A stretch of DNA of 64,000 nt from JBBDRW01 sp040905265 (GTDB lineage Bacteria > Bacteroidota > Rhodothermia > Balneolales > Balneolaceae): the NCBI GenBank assembly GCA_040905265.1, contig JBBDRW010000187.1:3955-67954 (forward strand). Reading direction: 5' to 3'. A program made the translations under genes and the position numbers. Positions 44,802-52,793 of the stretch are shown here, piece by piece (the first letter of the stretch is position 1; each line of letters starts with the position of its first letter). The notes beneath the pieces were generated by a model, which made no database searches, was not told the origin of the DNA, and saw only the letters and a program-made list of their open reading frames with translations.

Positions 44802-44840
44802 GGACGACCTACCCTGAGACAGTATCAGATGAAATTACAG

Positions 44841-44893
44841 GCCCGGCCTCATTTTCCAGGAAATCAGTGGAGAAAGGGGGCCGGGCTTTTTTT
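44841..44893 (+). terminator. Terminator after the iron-binding lipoprotein gene
   Basis: GCCCGGCC (44841-44848) pairs with GGCCGGGC (44879-44886), followed by a run of seven T. The loop is about 30 nt and can fold further. It lies between convergent transcripts (iron-binding gene and nuoH). Confidence 0.8.
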
Positions 44894-44968
44894 ATCAACC
44901 AACTGCAGAGTCTGTTGCCTCTCCCTTTCACCAAGGCCCGTTCAGATGGCTCAGGCAGAGGCCGGCTG

Positions 44969-45970
44969 CTATGCGTAGAGCGCGTAAAGGATCGATGCAA
45001 TAACCAGGAAGTTCAGAATACTCAGAGGCAACAGTTTACTCCAGCCCAGGTTTAGCACCTGATTGTATTTGAACCTGGGGATTGTCCAGCGAATCCAGAT
45101 AAAGAAGAAGACGAAGAAGACCGTCTTGCCTGAGAATACAGAGATGTCCAGAACCGCTTTGGCAACCGGGCTCATCTCCGGCAACCAGTAGCCGGCCAAG
45201 GGAAGGTGATAACTTCCAAAGAAGAAGGTGGTAATGAGCATGGAGTTGATTACAACATGCATATACTCTGCGAGAAAAAACATACCGAACTTCATGGAGC
45301 TGTACTCAGTATGGAATCCGCCAACAAGTTCCTGTTCTGCCTCAACGAGGTCAAACGGGGTTCGGTTGGATTCAGCAAAAGCGGCGATGATAAAGATGAT
45401 GGCACCTATCGGGTTGAGGACAACAAACCACCAGTTCTCCTGGGCTGCTGCAACGTCAACCACACTCAGGGAACCGACAAAAAGAATCACCGATGCGAGT
45501 GCCATACCCAGGGGCAGCTCGTAACTGACCATCTGAGCCGCTGCACGAAGGCCTCCCAGCAGAGAATACTTGGAATTGGATGCCCAGCCGCCGAGGGTTA
45601 CCCCATACACGCCGAGAGAGGCTGCAGCAAGCAGGTAGAGTACCCCTGCATTGATGTCGGTTACATAGATTCCTTCTCCAAACGGAATGACAGCTACGGT
45701 CAAAAGCGCAGTGGCAACAGGGATCATCGGTGCTGTAGCATGGAGAAATTTATGACCGTATCTTGGAGTGACATCCTCTTTCAAGAGCAGTTTCACGACG
45801 TCGGCCAGTGGCTGGAAAAGGCCCAGCGGCCCGACCCTGTTTGGCCCGACTCTGTCCTGGATAAATGCGGCGACTCTCCGTTCGGCATAGACCGTCAGAG
45901 CTGCAGAATTCAGCAGCATAAAAAGTGCCGTTCCCAATACTACATAGGAGTTAATGTCAGCCTCAGCCAT
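44969..45970 (-). CDS. nuoH: NADH-quinone oxidoreductase subunit H
   Basis: A 333-residue membrane subunit with about eight helices and the conserved loops AERRVAAFIQDRVGPNRVGPLGLFQPLADVVKLLLKED and AESNRTPFDLVEAEQELVGGFHTEYSS, which form the quinone-entry region of complex I. It is the last gene of the nuo run; nuoI to nuoN do not follow, and the next gene is on the other strand. Confidence 0.97.
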   Translation of the reverse strand: MAEADINSYVVLGTALFMLLNSAALTVYAERRVAAFIQDRVGPNRVGPLGLFQPLADVVKLLLKEDVTPRYGHKFLHATAPMIPVATALLTVAVIPFGEGIYVTDINAGVLYLLAAASLGVYGVTLGGWASNSKYSLLGGLRAAAQMVSYELPLGMALASVILFVGSLSVVDVAAAQENWWFVVLNPIGAIIFIIAAFAESNRTPFDLVEAEQELVGGFHTEYSSMKFGMFFLAEYMHVVINSMLITTFFFGSYHLPLAGYWLPEMSPVAKAVLDISVFSGKTVFFVFFFIWIRWTIPRFKYNQVLNLGWSKLLPLSILNFLVIASILYALYA

Positions 45971-45985
45971 ATCTTTATAAACGTT

Positions 45986-47731
45986 TTAGGATGTTACTTT
46001 TTCATTACTCAACTCCAGCTGAATGCCCATCTCCGCATCCATTCGCTCATAGCTGATATTCTTCAGTTGGGATCTCAGGGCAGAGAGTTCTGCAAAGATT
46101 TCCCTTCCGCCTCCTTCATAGGCGATTTCGAGCCCCAGGTACTCACCAAGGTTTGACATCACATCCCACAGAGGCAGACAATCTACTTTGTTATCCTCGG
46201 TAACCCAGTTGTCAAAACTGGTACCATACCGGTCCAGGCGGCCTTCTGTCATCTCCAGATTGAGCCGCCGGTTCGTATACTTGGTCTCTTTCGCAGGAAA
46301 TGTTCGCTGGATTCGGCCGTCCACATTCACATAGCTTGCCGCGTGTTCTGCCGCAGAGGTGATCGGTATTACCAGGTTGGACGCTTTTGTGGTATTGCTC
46401 TCGTTGGTTGCAAACGTCACAACAAATTTTCCTTTCAGATCTTCCGCAGAAAGTACACCTCTGTCCAGAAGGGCATCGTTGAGTATTACAACCATCCTGA
46501 TTTCAGGGTCAGATACAAGGGCTTTCAGCTTCTTGTTGCTTTTTTCTTCTGCACCTGCGAGCCTGGCGCCGTTTGTGTTTGGAGCCAGGTCATCTGTGAT
46601 AAGGAATCCGTCACCCTTTCCTTTCTCAATATGTGGGGTAAAGACCGGGGAAGAGGGAATCCCGAGGAGATTGGCAAATTTTTGCAGCAGGTAGTTCTCT
46701 TCAACAGATGCGTGAGGGCTTCCAATTAAAAGGATCTCATCAGAATTGAACGACTCTGCCTGTTCGGCAAAAGTCATGAATGCATTTTTCCAGGAGGTTT
46801 TTACCTGCTCTTTTTTGTCGAGGAGTAGAGTTGGCCGGGAGACACGGTTTTCATTAAAAATCTTGTAGGCTTCCCGCCCTTCATCCGGCATCCAGTAGTC
46901 ATTTACAGAAGGGTTCTGTCGCGGTGTAATGCGGAGTATCAGGTTATCTCTTGTCCAGAGATCGATATTGCACCCTTTCCCATTAGTGATATCAATTCCA
47001 GGTGTCTGGTTCATCTCCCAGACACGTGCGCGAAAGCGGAAATCTGCAGAGGTCAGAGCTCCAACCGGACAGATATCAACGGTATTCAGAGAGTAGGGGT
47101 CATTAAACGTTTCGCCCGGAATGGTTGTCGGATAGTTTTTGTCTCCCCGTTTGGTAATGGTTAACTGATGGGTTTCACTAATCTCATCCGTGAACCGGAC
47201 ACATCGGGTGCAGTTGATACAGCGTTCAGCATCAAGGATCACTCTCGGGCCAAGCTGAACTCTTTTCGGTTTGTGCACCTTGTTAACCTCAAAACGGCTC
47301 CCTTCAGGGCCGAACTTATAGGTCTGGATCTGAAGCGGACACTCACCGGCCTGGTCACAGATCGGGCAATCCAGAGGGTGGTTAATCAGGATAAATTCGA
47401 GGTTATCTTTTTGGGCACGTTCAACCAGTTCGTCTGTCTCCTGGGTCAGTACAACCATTCCGTCTGAGACGTCTGTACTGCAGGAGGTTTGAAGCTTTGG
47501 AAACCAGCGGATGACCCGTTCACCGTTGTCGTCCAGTTCATATTCACCGGTTTCACGATCCTGTACAGGCTGACCGACTTTGACCATACACTGTCTGCAG
47601 TTGGCAGGAATCGACATCGAGGGGTGATAGCAGAAGTAGGGGATATCCAGACCGTTGTCCATCATGAACTGGAGCAGCTTGGGCCTTCCCTCAAACTCGT
47701 ATCGTTTGTCGTCAATAAAAACTTCAGGCAT
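45986..47731 (-). CDS. nuoG: NADH-quinone oxidoreductase subunit G (short form)
   Basis: A 581-residue peripheral subunit. The 2Fe-2S site uses C34, C45, C48 and C84. The N5 4Fe-4S site uses H118, C122, C125 and C131. The N4 site uses C171, C174, C177 and C221. The extra N7 site is gone: only C254 remains of that Cys set. The molybdopterin-oxidoreductase-like domain that follows is truncated compared with the E. coli protein of about 900 residues. It passes electrons from NuoF to NuoI in complex I. Confidence 0.96.
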   Translation of the reverse strand: MPEVFIDDKRYEFEGRPKLLQFMMDNGLDIPYFCYHPSMSIPANCRQCMVKVGQPVQDRETGEYELDDNGERVIRWFPKLQTSCSTDVSDGMVVLTQETDELVERAQKDNLEFILINHPLDCPICDQAGECPLQIQTYKFGPEGSRFEVNKVHKPKRVQLGPRVILDAERCINCTRCVRFTDEISETHQLTITKRGDKNYPTTIPGETFNDPYSLNTVDICPVGALTSADFRFRARVWEMNQTPGIDITNGKGCNIDLWTRDNLILRITPRQNPSVNDYWMPDEGREAYKIFNENRVSRPTLLLDKKEQVKTSWKNAFMTFAEQAESFNSDEILLIGSPHASVEENYLLQKFANLLGIPSSPVFTPHIEKGKGDGFLITDDLAPNTNGARLAGAEEKSNKKLKALVSDPEIRMVVILNDALLDRGVLSAEDLKGKFVVTFATNESNTTKASNLVIPITSAAEHAASYVNVDGRIQRTFPAKETKYTNRRLNLEMTEGRLDRYGTSFDNWVTEDNKVDCLPLWDVMSNLGEYLGLEIAYEGGGREIFAELSALRSQLKNISYERMDAEMGIQLELSNEKVTS

Positions 47732-47849
47732 CGGTCTACAATCGGTTAACAGTTGATGTTATGGCTGTGGGCTGTGAAAAGTCAATAGGCAAAAGTAAAA
47801 GATGACAGCGGTTCAGTGTTGACTCAGTTATGATATAGGTCTCATGCAA

Positions 47850-49136
47850 TTATGCTACCGCGTGGGTTCGTTTCTTGCATCGTGCTTCAAACTCATCCCG
47901 AAACCGGTTGATGGTGTGCCGGACCGGCCAGGCTGCTGCGTCTGCCAGGGCGCAAATGGTTCTCCCCTCCATCTGGGTCGTCAGATCCAGCAGCAGATCG
48001 AGATCTTTGACTTCCCCCTCACCGTTTTTGATCCTCAAAAGTATTTTCTCCAGCCATCCGGTTCCTTCCCGGCAGGGGGTGCATTGGCCACACGATTCGT
48101 GGTGATAAAAGTGAGCGATTCTCCACAGGAGATCGATCATATCGGTATCTTCATCCAAAACGACCATCCCGGCGGTACCCAGCATGGAGCCTGCATCCCG
48201 GAGCGAGTCACTGTCCATGGTTACATTCTCGAGCTGATCGGCCCGAAGGATTGGGGTGGAGGAGCCACCCGGGATAATCGCTTTGAGTTTTTTCCCATTT
48301 CGGATTCCGCCTGCCACCTCTTCAATAAGTTCCAGTGCAGGTACACCGGACGGATACTCATAGACACCCGGCCGGTTCACATGCCCGGAGATACCGTAGA
48401 GAACCGGGCCAGGATGGTTTTTGGCTCCAATTCCGCTGAACCAGTCAGCTCCACGGCGAATCACGTTGGGCACATGAGAGAGTGTCTCAATATTATTGAT
48501 TGTCGTCGGCCGCCCCCAGAGCCCCTTCTGTGCCGGGAAGGGTGGCTTCACCCGTGGATATCCCCGTTTACCTTCGAGGGATTCAAGCATGGAAGTCTCC
48601 TCTCCGCAGATATAGGCACCGGCTCCGGAGTGGCTGTAGAATTCGACACTGAAATCACTGCCCAGTATATTCTTGCCGATGTAGCCCGCTTTTCTTGCGT
48701 CTTCGAGAGCGTTGTCCACTATCCGGATCCAGTCAGTATATTCACCGCGTATATAGACATAGATGGTGGAACACTGCATCGCATAGGCGGCGATCAGCGC
48801 TCCCTCTATGAAGATATGAGGGTTCTTCTCAAAGATCATCCGGTCCTTGAAGGTTCCCGGTTCAGACTCGTCTCCGTTACAGGCGAGATAGCGTGGCCCT
48901 CCGTCGGGCGCCGGCATGAAGGACCATTTGAGCCCGGCATTAAAGCCGGCTCCGCCCCGCCCGCGGATATTGGCGGCTTTCACTTCATCAATTACGGCCT
49001 TTGGCGACCATTTTTCCTCTTTTACAACTTTTTCAAACGCTTCATAGCCGCCATGTTTCCGGTAGACTTCAATGTCATGAAGGTTTGGAATGTTGGGAAG
49101 CAGTACGGGTTCGAATGATCTCCAGTCTGATGACAT
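47850..49136 (-). CDS. nuoF: NADH-quinone oxidoreductase subunit F
   Basis: A 428-residue subunit with the FMN/NADH site (VKAANIRGRGGAGFNAGLKWSF), the second motif YICGEETSMLESLEGKRGYPRVKPPFP, and the N3 4Fe-4S cysteines in SCGQCTPCREGTGW (near 346-353) plus a distal one in RTICALADAAAW. It takes electrons from NADH. A 118-nt spacer separates it from nuoG. Confidence 0.97.
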   Translation of the reverse strand: MSSDWRSFEPVLLPNIPNLHDIEVYRKHGGYEAFEKVVKEEKWSPKAVIDEVKAANIRGRGGAGFNAGLKWSFMPAPDGGPRYLACNGDESEPGTFKDRMIFEKNPHIFIEGALIAAYAMQCSTIYVYIRGEYTDWIRIVDNALEDARKAGYIGKNILGSDFSVEFYSHSGAGAYICGEETSMLESLEGKRGYPRVKPPFPAQKGLWGRPTTINNIETLSHVPNVIRRGADWFSGIGAKNHPGPVLYGISGHVNRPGVYEYPSGVPALELIEEVAGGIRNGKKLKAIIPGGSSTPILRADQLENVTMDSDSLRDAGSMLGTAGMVVLDEDTDMIDLLWRIAHFYHHESCGQCTPCREGTGWLEKILLRIKNGEGEVKDLDLLLDLTTQMEGRTICALADAAAWPVRHTINRFRDEFEARCKKRTHAVA

Positions 49137-49144
49137 ATCGATTC

Positions 49145-49681
49145 CTATTTCTCTTCTGTTTGATGCTGCGGCATTTCCATTGCTTCGAAATCAGGCAATT
49201 TGCCATTCCGGAGTTTGCCAATGACTTCGTCTGTTTTCTCTTTCGTCAGATGATTTACATAGACACCGTTGGTAATCTGCATCATCGGTGCATACCCACA
49301 GGCACCCAGGCACTCCACCTGCTGTATAGAGAAGAGGCCGTCTTCGGTCGTTTCTCCGGCTTTGATGCCGAGCGTCTGCTCCAGATGGTGAAGGATCTCA
49401 TACCCGCCACAAACCTGACAACTCAGGCAGGTGCAGACATCCAGTACAAATTTCCCTTTCTTCTCCTTATAGTACTGAGTGTAAAATTCAGCTACTCCGT
49501 GTACATGGGATTCCGGCAACCCAAGGGTCTTCGCTACCAGTTTTTGCACGTCGGGGTCGACATGCCCGAACTTTTTCTGAGCAATCCAGAGTACCGGAAG
49601 GGTTGCCGGTTTTACTTCCGGGAACCGGGATTTGATCGTTTCAATCTCGTTTAGCTCTTCTTTAGTAAATTGGTATTCCAT
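49145..49681 (-). CDS. nuoE: NADH-quinone oxidoreductase subunit E
   Basis: A 178-residue thioredoxin-fold subunit with the N1a 2Fe-2S cysteines (VCTCLSCQVCGG and CLGACGYAPMMQI). It forms the NADH-oxidising module with NuoF. The gene starts 5 nt after nuoD and ends 8 nt before nuoF. Confidence 0.96.
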   Translation of the reverse strand: MEYQFTKEELNEIETIKSRFPEVKPATLPVLWIAQKKFGHVDPDVQKLVAKTLGLPESHVHGVAEFYTQYYKEKKGKFVLDVCTCLSCQVCGGYEILHHLEQTLGIKAGETTEDGLFSIQQVECLGACGYAPMMQITNGVYVNHLTKEKTDEVIGKLRNGKLPDFEAMEMPQHQTEEK

Positions 49682-49686
49682 AGTCG

Positions 49687-50979
49687 TTATTTGTCTGCTT
49701 CTCCCATTACAGGGTCAATGCCCCCGATGATCACCACTGTGTCCGCAACCATCTCCCCGTCCAGAATGTTCTCCAGAACCTGCAGGTTTGTGAAGGAGGG
49801 GGAGTTGATCTTAAGCCTCCAGGGGTGGCCGGTGCCGTCACTCTGAATAAAATACCCGAGCTCTCCTTTGGGTGCTTCCACCGCGTGGTAAACTTCTGCC
49901 CCTTCTGGCGGGCAGATTCCGGTATCGGTCATCATAAAGTCATGAATCATTCCCTCCATCGAGTAATAGACTTCATCTTTGGAAGGGTAGGCTTGCTTGG
50001 CATTATCAGTCCTGACCGGGCCTTTCGGCATCTTATCCAGGCACTGGCGGACGATCCGTATACTCTCGTGCATCTCTTCCATTCGTACGTAGTAACGAGC
50101 CAGATTATCTCCTTCCAGCCGGGTCGGTACGTCGAATTCAACGTCATCATACCGGGCATAGGGCTGAAATTTACGGATGTCAAAGGCATAGCCGGAAGCG
50201 CGCAGGACAGGGCCTGTGGCACCGATCTGAAGCGCATCTTCTGTGCGGAGAACCCCGATATTCTCATTCCGGTCAAAAAAGATCCGGTTTCTGTCGAGAA
50301 GCTTGTGATAGTTATTCAGTTCGTCCGGGAACGACTCGATGAACTCTTTGATAATGGCAACGGCATCGGGGGTCATATCATTGGCAACCCCGCCGATTCG
50401 TGCATGGGAGACTGTGAACCGGTGGCCGGTCAGCTGATCCATGATGTCATAGATCTTTTCCCGTTCCCGAAATGTCCAGATAAAGAATGAGATTGCCCCG
50501 GCATCCATCACCATGGTTCCGAGCCAGAGGAGGTGTGAAGAGATACGTGCCAGCTCACAACCGATCATCCGGATGTAGTGTGCACGTTCCGGTACCTCAA
50601 CGGACGCAATTTTCTCTACGGCTGTGCAGAGGGCGACGTTATTACTATAGGGGGAGAGGTAGTCCATCCGGTCAGTGTAGGGCATGAACTCCTGGTAGGT
50701 CTTGTTCTCCGCTATTTTTTCGACCCCTCTGTGCAGATATCCGATGTCGAGTTTGACCTTCTCGATCGTCTCGCCCCGTAACTGGAGGACAAGCCGCAAC
50801 ACGCCGTGTGTGGCCGGGTGTTGCGGCCCCATATTCAGGATCATCTTCGCGTCCAGGGGGTCACCGTCATCGAGTGCTTCAACGGTTGTATGTTTGTCCT
50901 CCAGGCTTTGATAGAGTTTCTTCTGATGCTCTTTGAAGAACGTTGGATCTACCCTGGATGTGATGTCAGTTAATTTCAT
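49687..50979 (-). CDS. nuoD: NADH-quinone oxidoreductase subunit D
   Basis: A 430-residue 49-kDa-type subunit with NMGPQHPATHGVLRLVLQL (the quinone-site histidine loop), DIGYLHRGVEKIAENK and the C-terminal DPVMGEADK. It lines the quinone cavity with NuoB. nuoC and nuoD are separate genes here, not fused. Confidence 0.97.
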   Translation of the reverse strand: MKLTDITSRVDPTFFKEHQKKLYQSLEDKHTTVEALDDGDPLDAKMILNMGPQHPATHGVLRLVLQLRGETIEKVKLDIGYLHRGVEKIAENKTYQEFMPYTDRMDYLSPYSNNVALCTAVEKIASVEVPERAHYIRMIGCELARISSHLLWLGTMVMDAGAISFFIWTFREREKIYDIMDQLTGHRFTVSHARIGGVANDMTPDAVAIIKEFIESFPDELNNYHKLLDRNRIFFDRNENIGVLRTEDALQIGATGPVLRASGYAFDIRKFQPYARYDDVEFDVPTRLEGDNLARYYVRMEEMHESIRIVRQCLDKMPKGPVRTDNAKQAYPSKDEVYYSMEGMIHDFMMTDTGICPPEGAEVYHAVEAPKGELGYFIQSDGTGHPWRLKINSPSFTNLQVLENILDGEMVADTVVIIGGIDPVMGEADK

Positions 50980-50990
50980 GGGAATTGCGC

Positions 50991-51503
50991 TTAATCCGAA
51001 TCAGGGGTTGTACTTGGCATTTCAATCGAGCCGGGGATACCCAGAAGGGGAAACTCCTTTCGGAGAGGGAAGTAGTTGTAATCTTCGGGCATATAGATGC
51101 GCCGGAAATCGGGGTGGTTCCGGAACCGTATTCCGAACATATCGTATACTTCACGCTCAAACCAGTTGGCGGCTTTCCAGATTCCGGAAACGGAGTCAAT
51201 TTCCGGATCTTCTTCACCAAGCCACACTTTCAAAAAGAGCCGTTGACGATCCCGGAAGGAGAGGAGGTTGTAGATCACTTCAAACCGGTCGGTGGAGGTG
51301 TACCTGTCAGTACCAAAGAGATCTGCCAGATAGATGAACCGGTGCTCATCGTGAAGAAACCGGCAGACATCCAAAAGGGATGCCGGTTTGATTCTGACGA
51401 ACGTTGACCCCGTTGATTCATAGATATCCAGTACCGGGTCGGAAAATGAATCTGACAGGCTCTCTAGCACTTGTTGTAACGCTGGGGTTCGATCTGGTTC
51501 CAT
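50991..51503 (-). CDS. nuoC: NADH-quinone oxidoreductase subunit C
   Basis: A 170-residue 30-kDa-type subunit. The segment FEREVYDMFGIRFRNHPDFRRIYMPEDYNYFPLRKEFPL is the family signature. It stabilises the connecting module of complex I next to NuoD. It ends 11 nt before nuoD and lies 63 nt after nuoB. Confidence 0.95.
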   Translation of the reverse strand: MEPDRTPALQQVLESLSDSFSDPVLDIYESTGSTFVRIKPASLLDVCRFLHDEHRFIYLADLFGTDRYTSTDRFEVIYNLLSFRDRQRLFLKVWLGEEDPEIDSVSGIWKAANWFEREVYDMFGIRFRNHPDFRRIYMPEDYNYFPLRKEFPLLGIPGSIEMPSTTPDSD

Positions 51504-51566
51504 CCGGATTCGTTCAGTTGATTGGTTTAGAGATATTCAATGAGATTGATTTTCTTGATGCACGGT

Positions 51567-52049
51567 TTATTGGTCCAGCATCACGGTGTGTTCAGTACGA
51601 ATCTTGTCCTGGATTTTCATCAGGGCATGAAGAAGTGCGTCAGGCCGCGGCGGACATCCGGAAATATAGGCATCTACAGGCAGGAAATTGTCGACCCCCT
51701 GTACGACTCCGTAACAACGGTGCATGCCACCGGTAGAGGCACAGGCTCCCATAGCGATGCACCATTTTGGGTCCGGCATCTGATCCCAGATTCTGCGTAT
51801 GGCGTGGGACATCTTGTAGTTACACCATCCGGCTACGATCATGACGTCACTTTGGCGGGGTGAAAATCTCATCACCTCGGAACCGAAGCGGGAGGCATCA
51901 TACCTGGGCCCTGCAAATGCCATCATCTCAATAGCGCAACAGGCCAGCCCCATTGGCATCGGCCAGGCTGCATTGGAGCGTGCCCAGTTTACCAGTGAGT
52001 CAATACGAGTTGTCAGATATCCTTCACCTAGTGCGCTTTCCAGTCCCAT
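51567..52049 (-). CDS. nuoB: NADH-quinone oxidoreductase subunit B
   Basis: A 160-residue PSST-type subunit holding the terminal N2 4Fe-4S cluster: the tandem cysteines in GLACCAIEMMAF, one in MGACASTGG and one in SGCPPRPDALLHAL. The usual VAGT is replaced by VAGWCNYKM, a mild variation. Confidence 0.96.
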   Translation of the reverse strand: MGLESALGEGYLTTRIDSLVNWARSNAAWPMPMGLACCAIEMMAFAGPRYDASRFGSEVMRFSPRQSDVMIVAGWCNYKMSHAIRRIWDQMPDPKWCIAMGACASTGGMHRCYGVVQGVDNFLPVDAYISGCPPRPDALLHALMKIQDKIRTEHTVMLDQ

Positions 52050-52158
52050 AAAGTTCGTTCTTTCAATGTTAGATCGGGCAAATCCCGGTTATAATTGCTG
52101 ATTCCAGCCACACGGCGTTTATACCCTGGATGGTGTTTCTTGACGGGTGTTCGTATAT

Positions 52159-52551
52159 CTATGCCGGTTGAGAGCGTTGTGTTAATGCCGGTTTCACTTC
52201 AATATCCACAGTGCCCTTTTTCAATGTATACGCGAGTCCAACAAACAGAATGATGATGAATACCACCATGGCCACAAAAGCTCCAAAATCCAGTTCCATA
52301 AATCGAACAGCCCACGGGTAGATAAATACAACTTCCAGGTCAAAAACAATGAATTCCATGGCCACCAGGTAAAATCCGATAGAGTAGCGTTCGTTTGCCC
52401 GGCCTACCGGATCCATGCCGCTTTCATAGGGATTCAGTTTGTTTCTATTAGGGCGAAGGGGGCCGAGAGCACTGGAGAGGGTCATTAGCAGGAGGGCCAG
52501 GACCAATGCGACACCAATCAGAATGACTATGGGAAAATAGTTTTCAAGCAT
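52159..52551 (-). CDS. nuoA: NADH-quinone oxidoreductase subunit A
   Basis: A 130-residue membrane subunit with three helices and the conserved loop NPYESGMDPVGRANERYSIGFYLVAMEFIVFDLEVVFIYPW. I start it at ATG 52551 (MLENYFPIVILIG). A TTG 45 nt upstream would add a 15-residue polar stretch without family support. It is the first gene of the operon; a promoter lies about 95 nt upstream. Confidence 0.94.
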   Translation of the reverse strand: MLENYFPIVILIGVALVLALLLMTLSSALGPLRPNRNKLNPYESGMDPVGRANERYSIGFYLVAMEFIVFDLEVVFIYPWAVRFMELDFGAFVAMVVFIIILFVGLAYTLKKGTVDIEVKPALTQRSQPA

Positions 52552-52646
52552 GAATATGTATTCCGTTTGCGTAAAAAAAGGTACTGTACTTCTCAACCGG
52601 CAGATACAGAAAACGGGCCTGGTTCGTCAAAACCTTTTGATCCTGA

Positions 52647-52675
52647 AAATTACCGCCGTCTAACCGGAATGTCAA
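52647..52675 (-). promoter_or_regulatory. Sigma-70-like promoter of the nuo operon
   Basis: On the minus strand TTGACA (52675-52670) is followed after 17 nt by TAATTT (52652-52647). Transcription would start near 52640, about 90 nt before the nuoA ATG. Confidence 0.5.
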
Positions 52676-52762
52676 CGTTTTTACTGTCCGGAATATAGGG
52701 TTTCTCCATCTGAAAAGCGGAAGGTGACGGTGGAAAAATCTTATTTAGATCGGGTATAAAGT

Positions 52763-52778
52763 AGAATACGGAATAGAG
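52763..52778 (-). repeat. 16-nt sequence shared with the spacer before prmA
   Basis: Read on the minus strand this is CTCTATTCCGTATTCT, identical to 8966-8981, lying 16 nt after the PBP1A stop. Confidence 0.5.
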
Positions 52779-52793
52779 GAGCGATTACACCTG

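Noticed and set aside
45206..46156. A 316-codon plus-strand frame
   Set aside because: Antisense to nuoH and the end of nuoG, with no recognisable domains.
47844..49118. A 424-codon open frame on the plus strand
   Set aside because: It lies fully antisense to nuoF, whose protein is unmistakable, and its translation has no family features. It is a shadow of codon bias.
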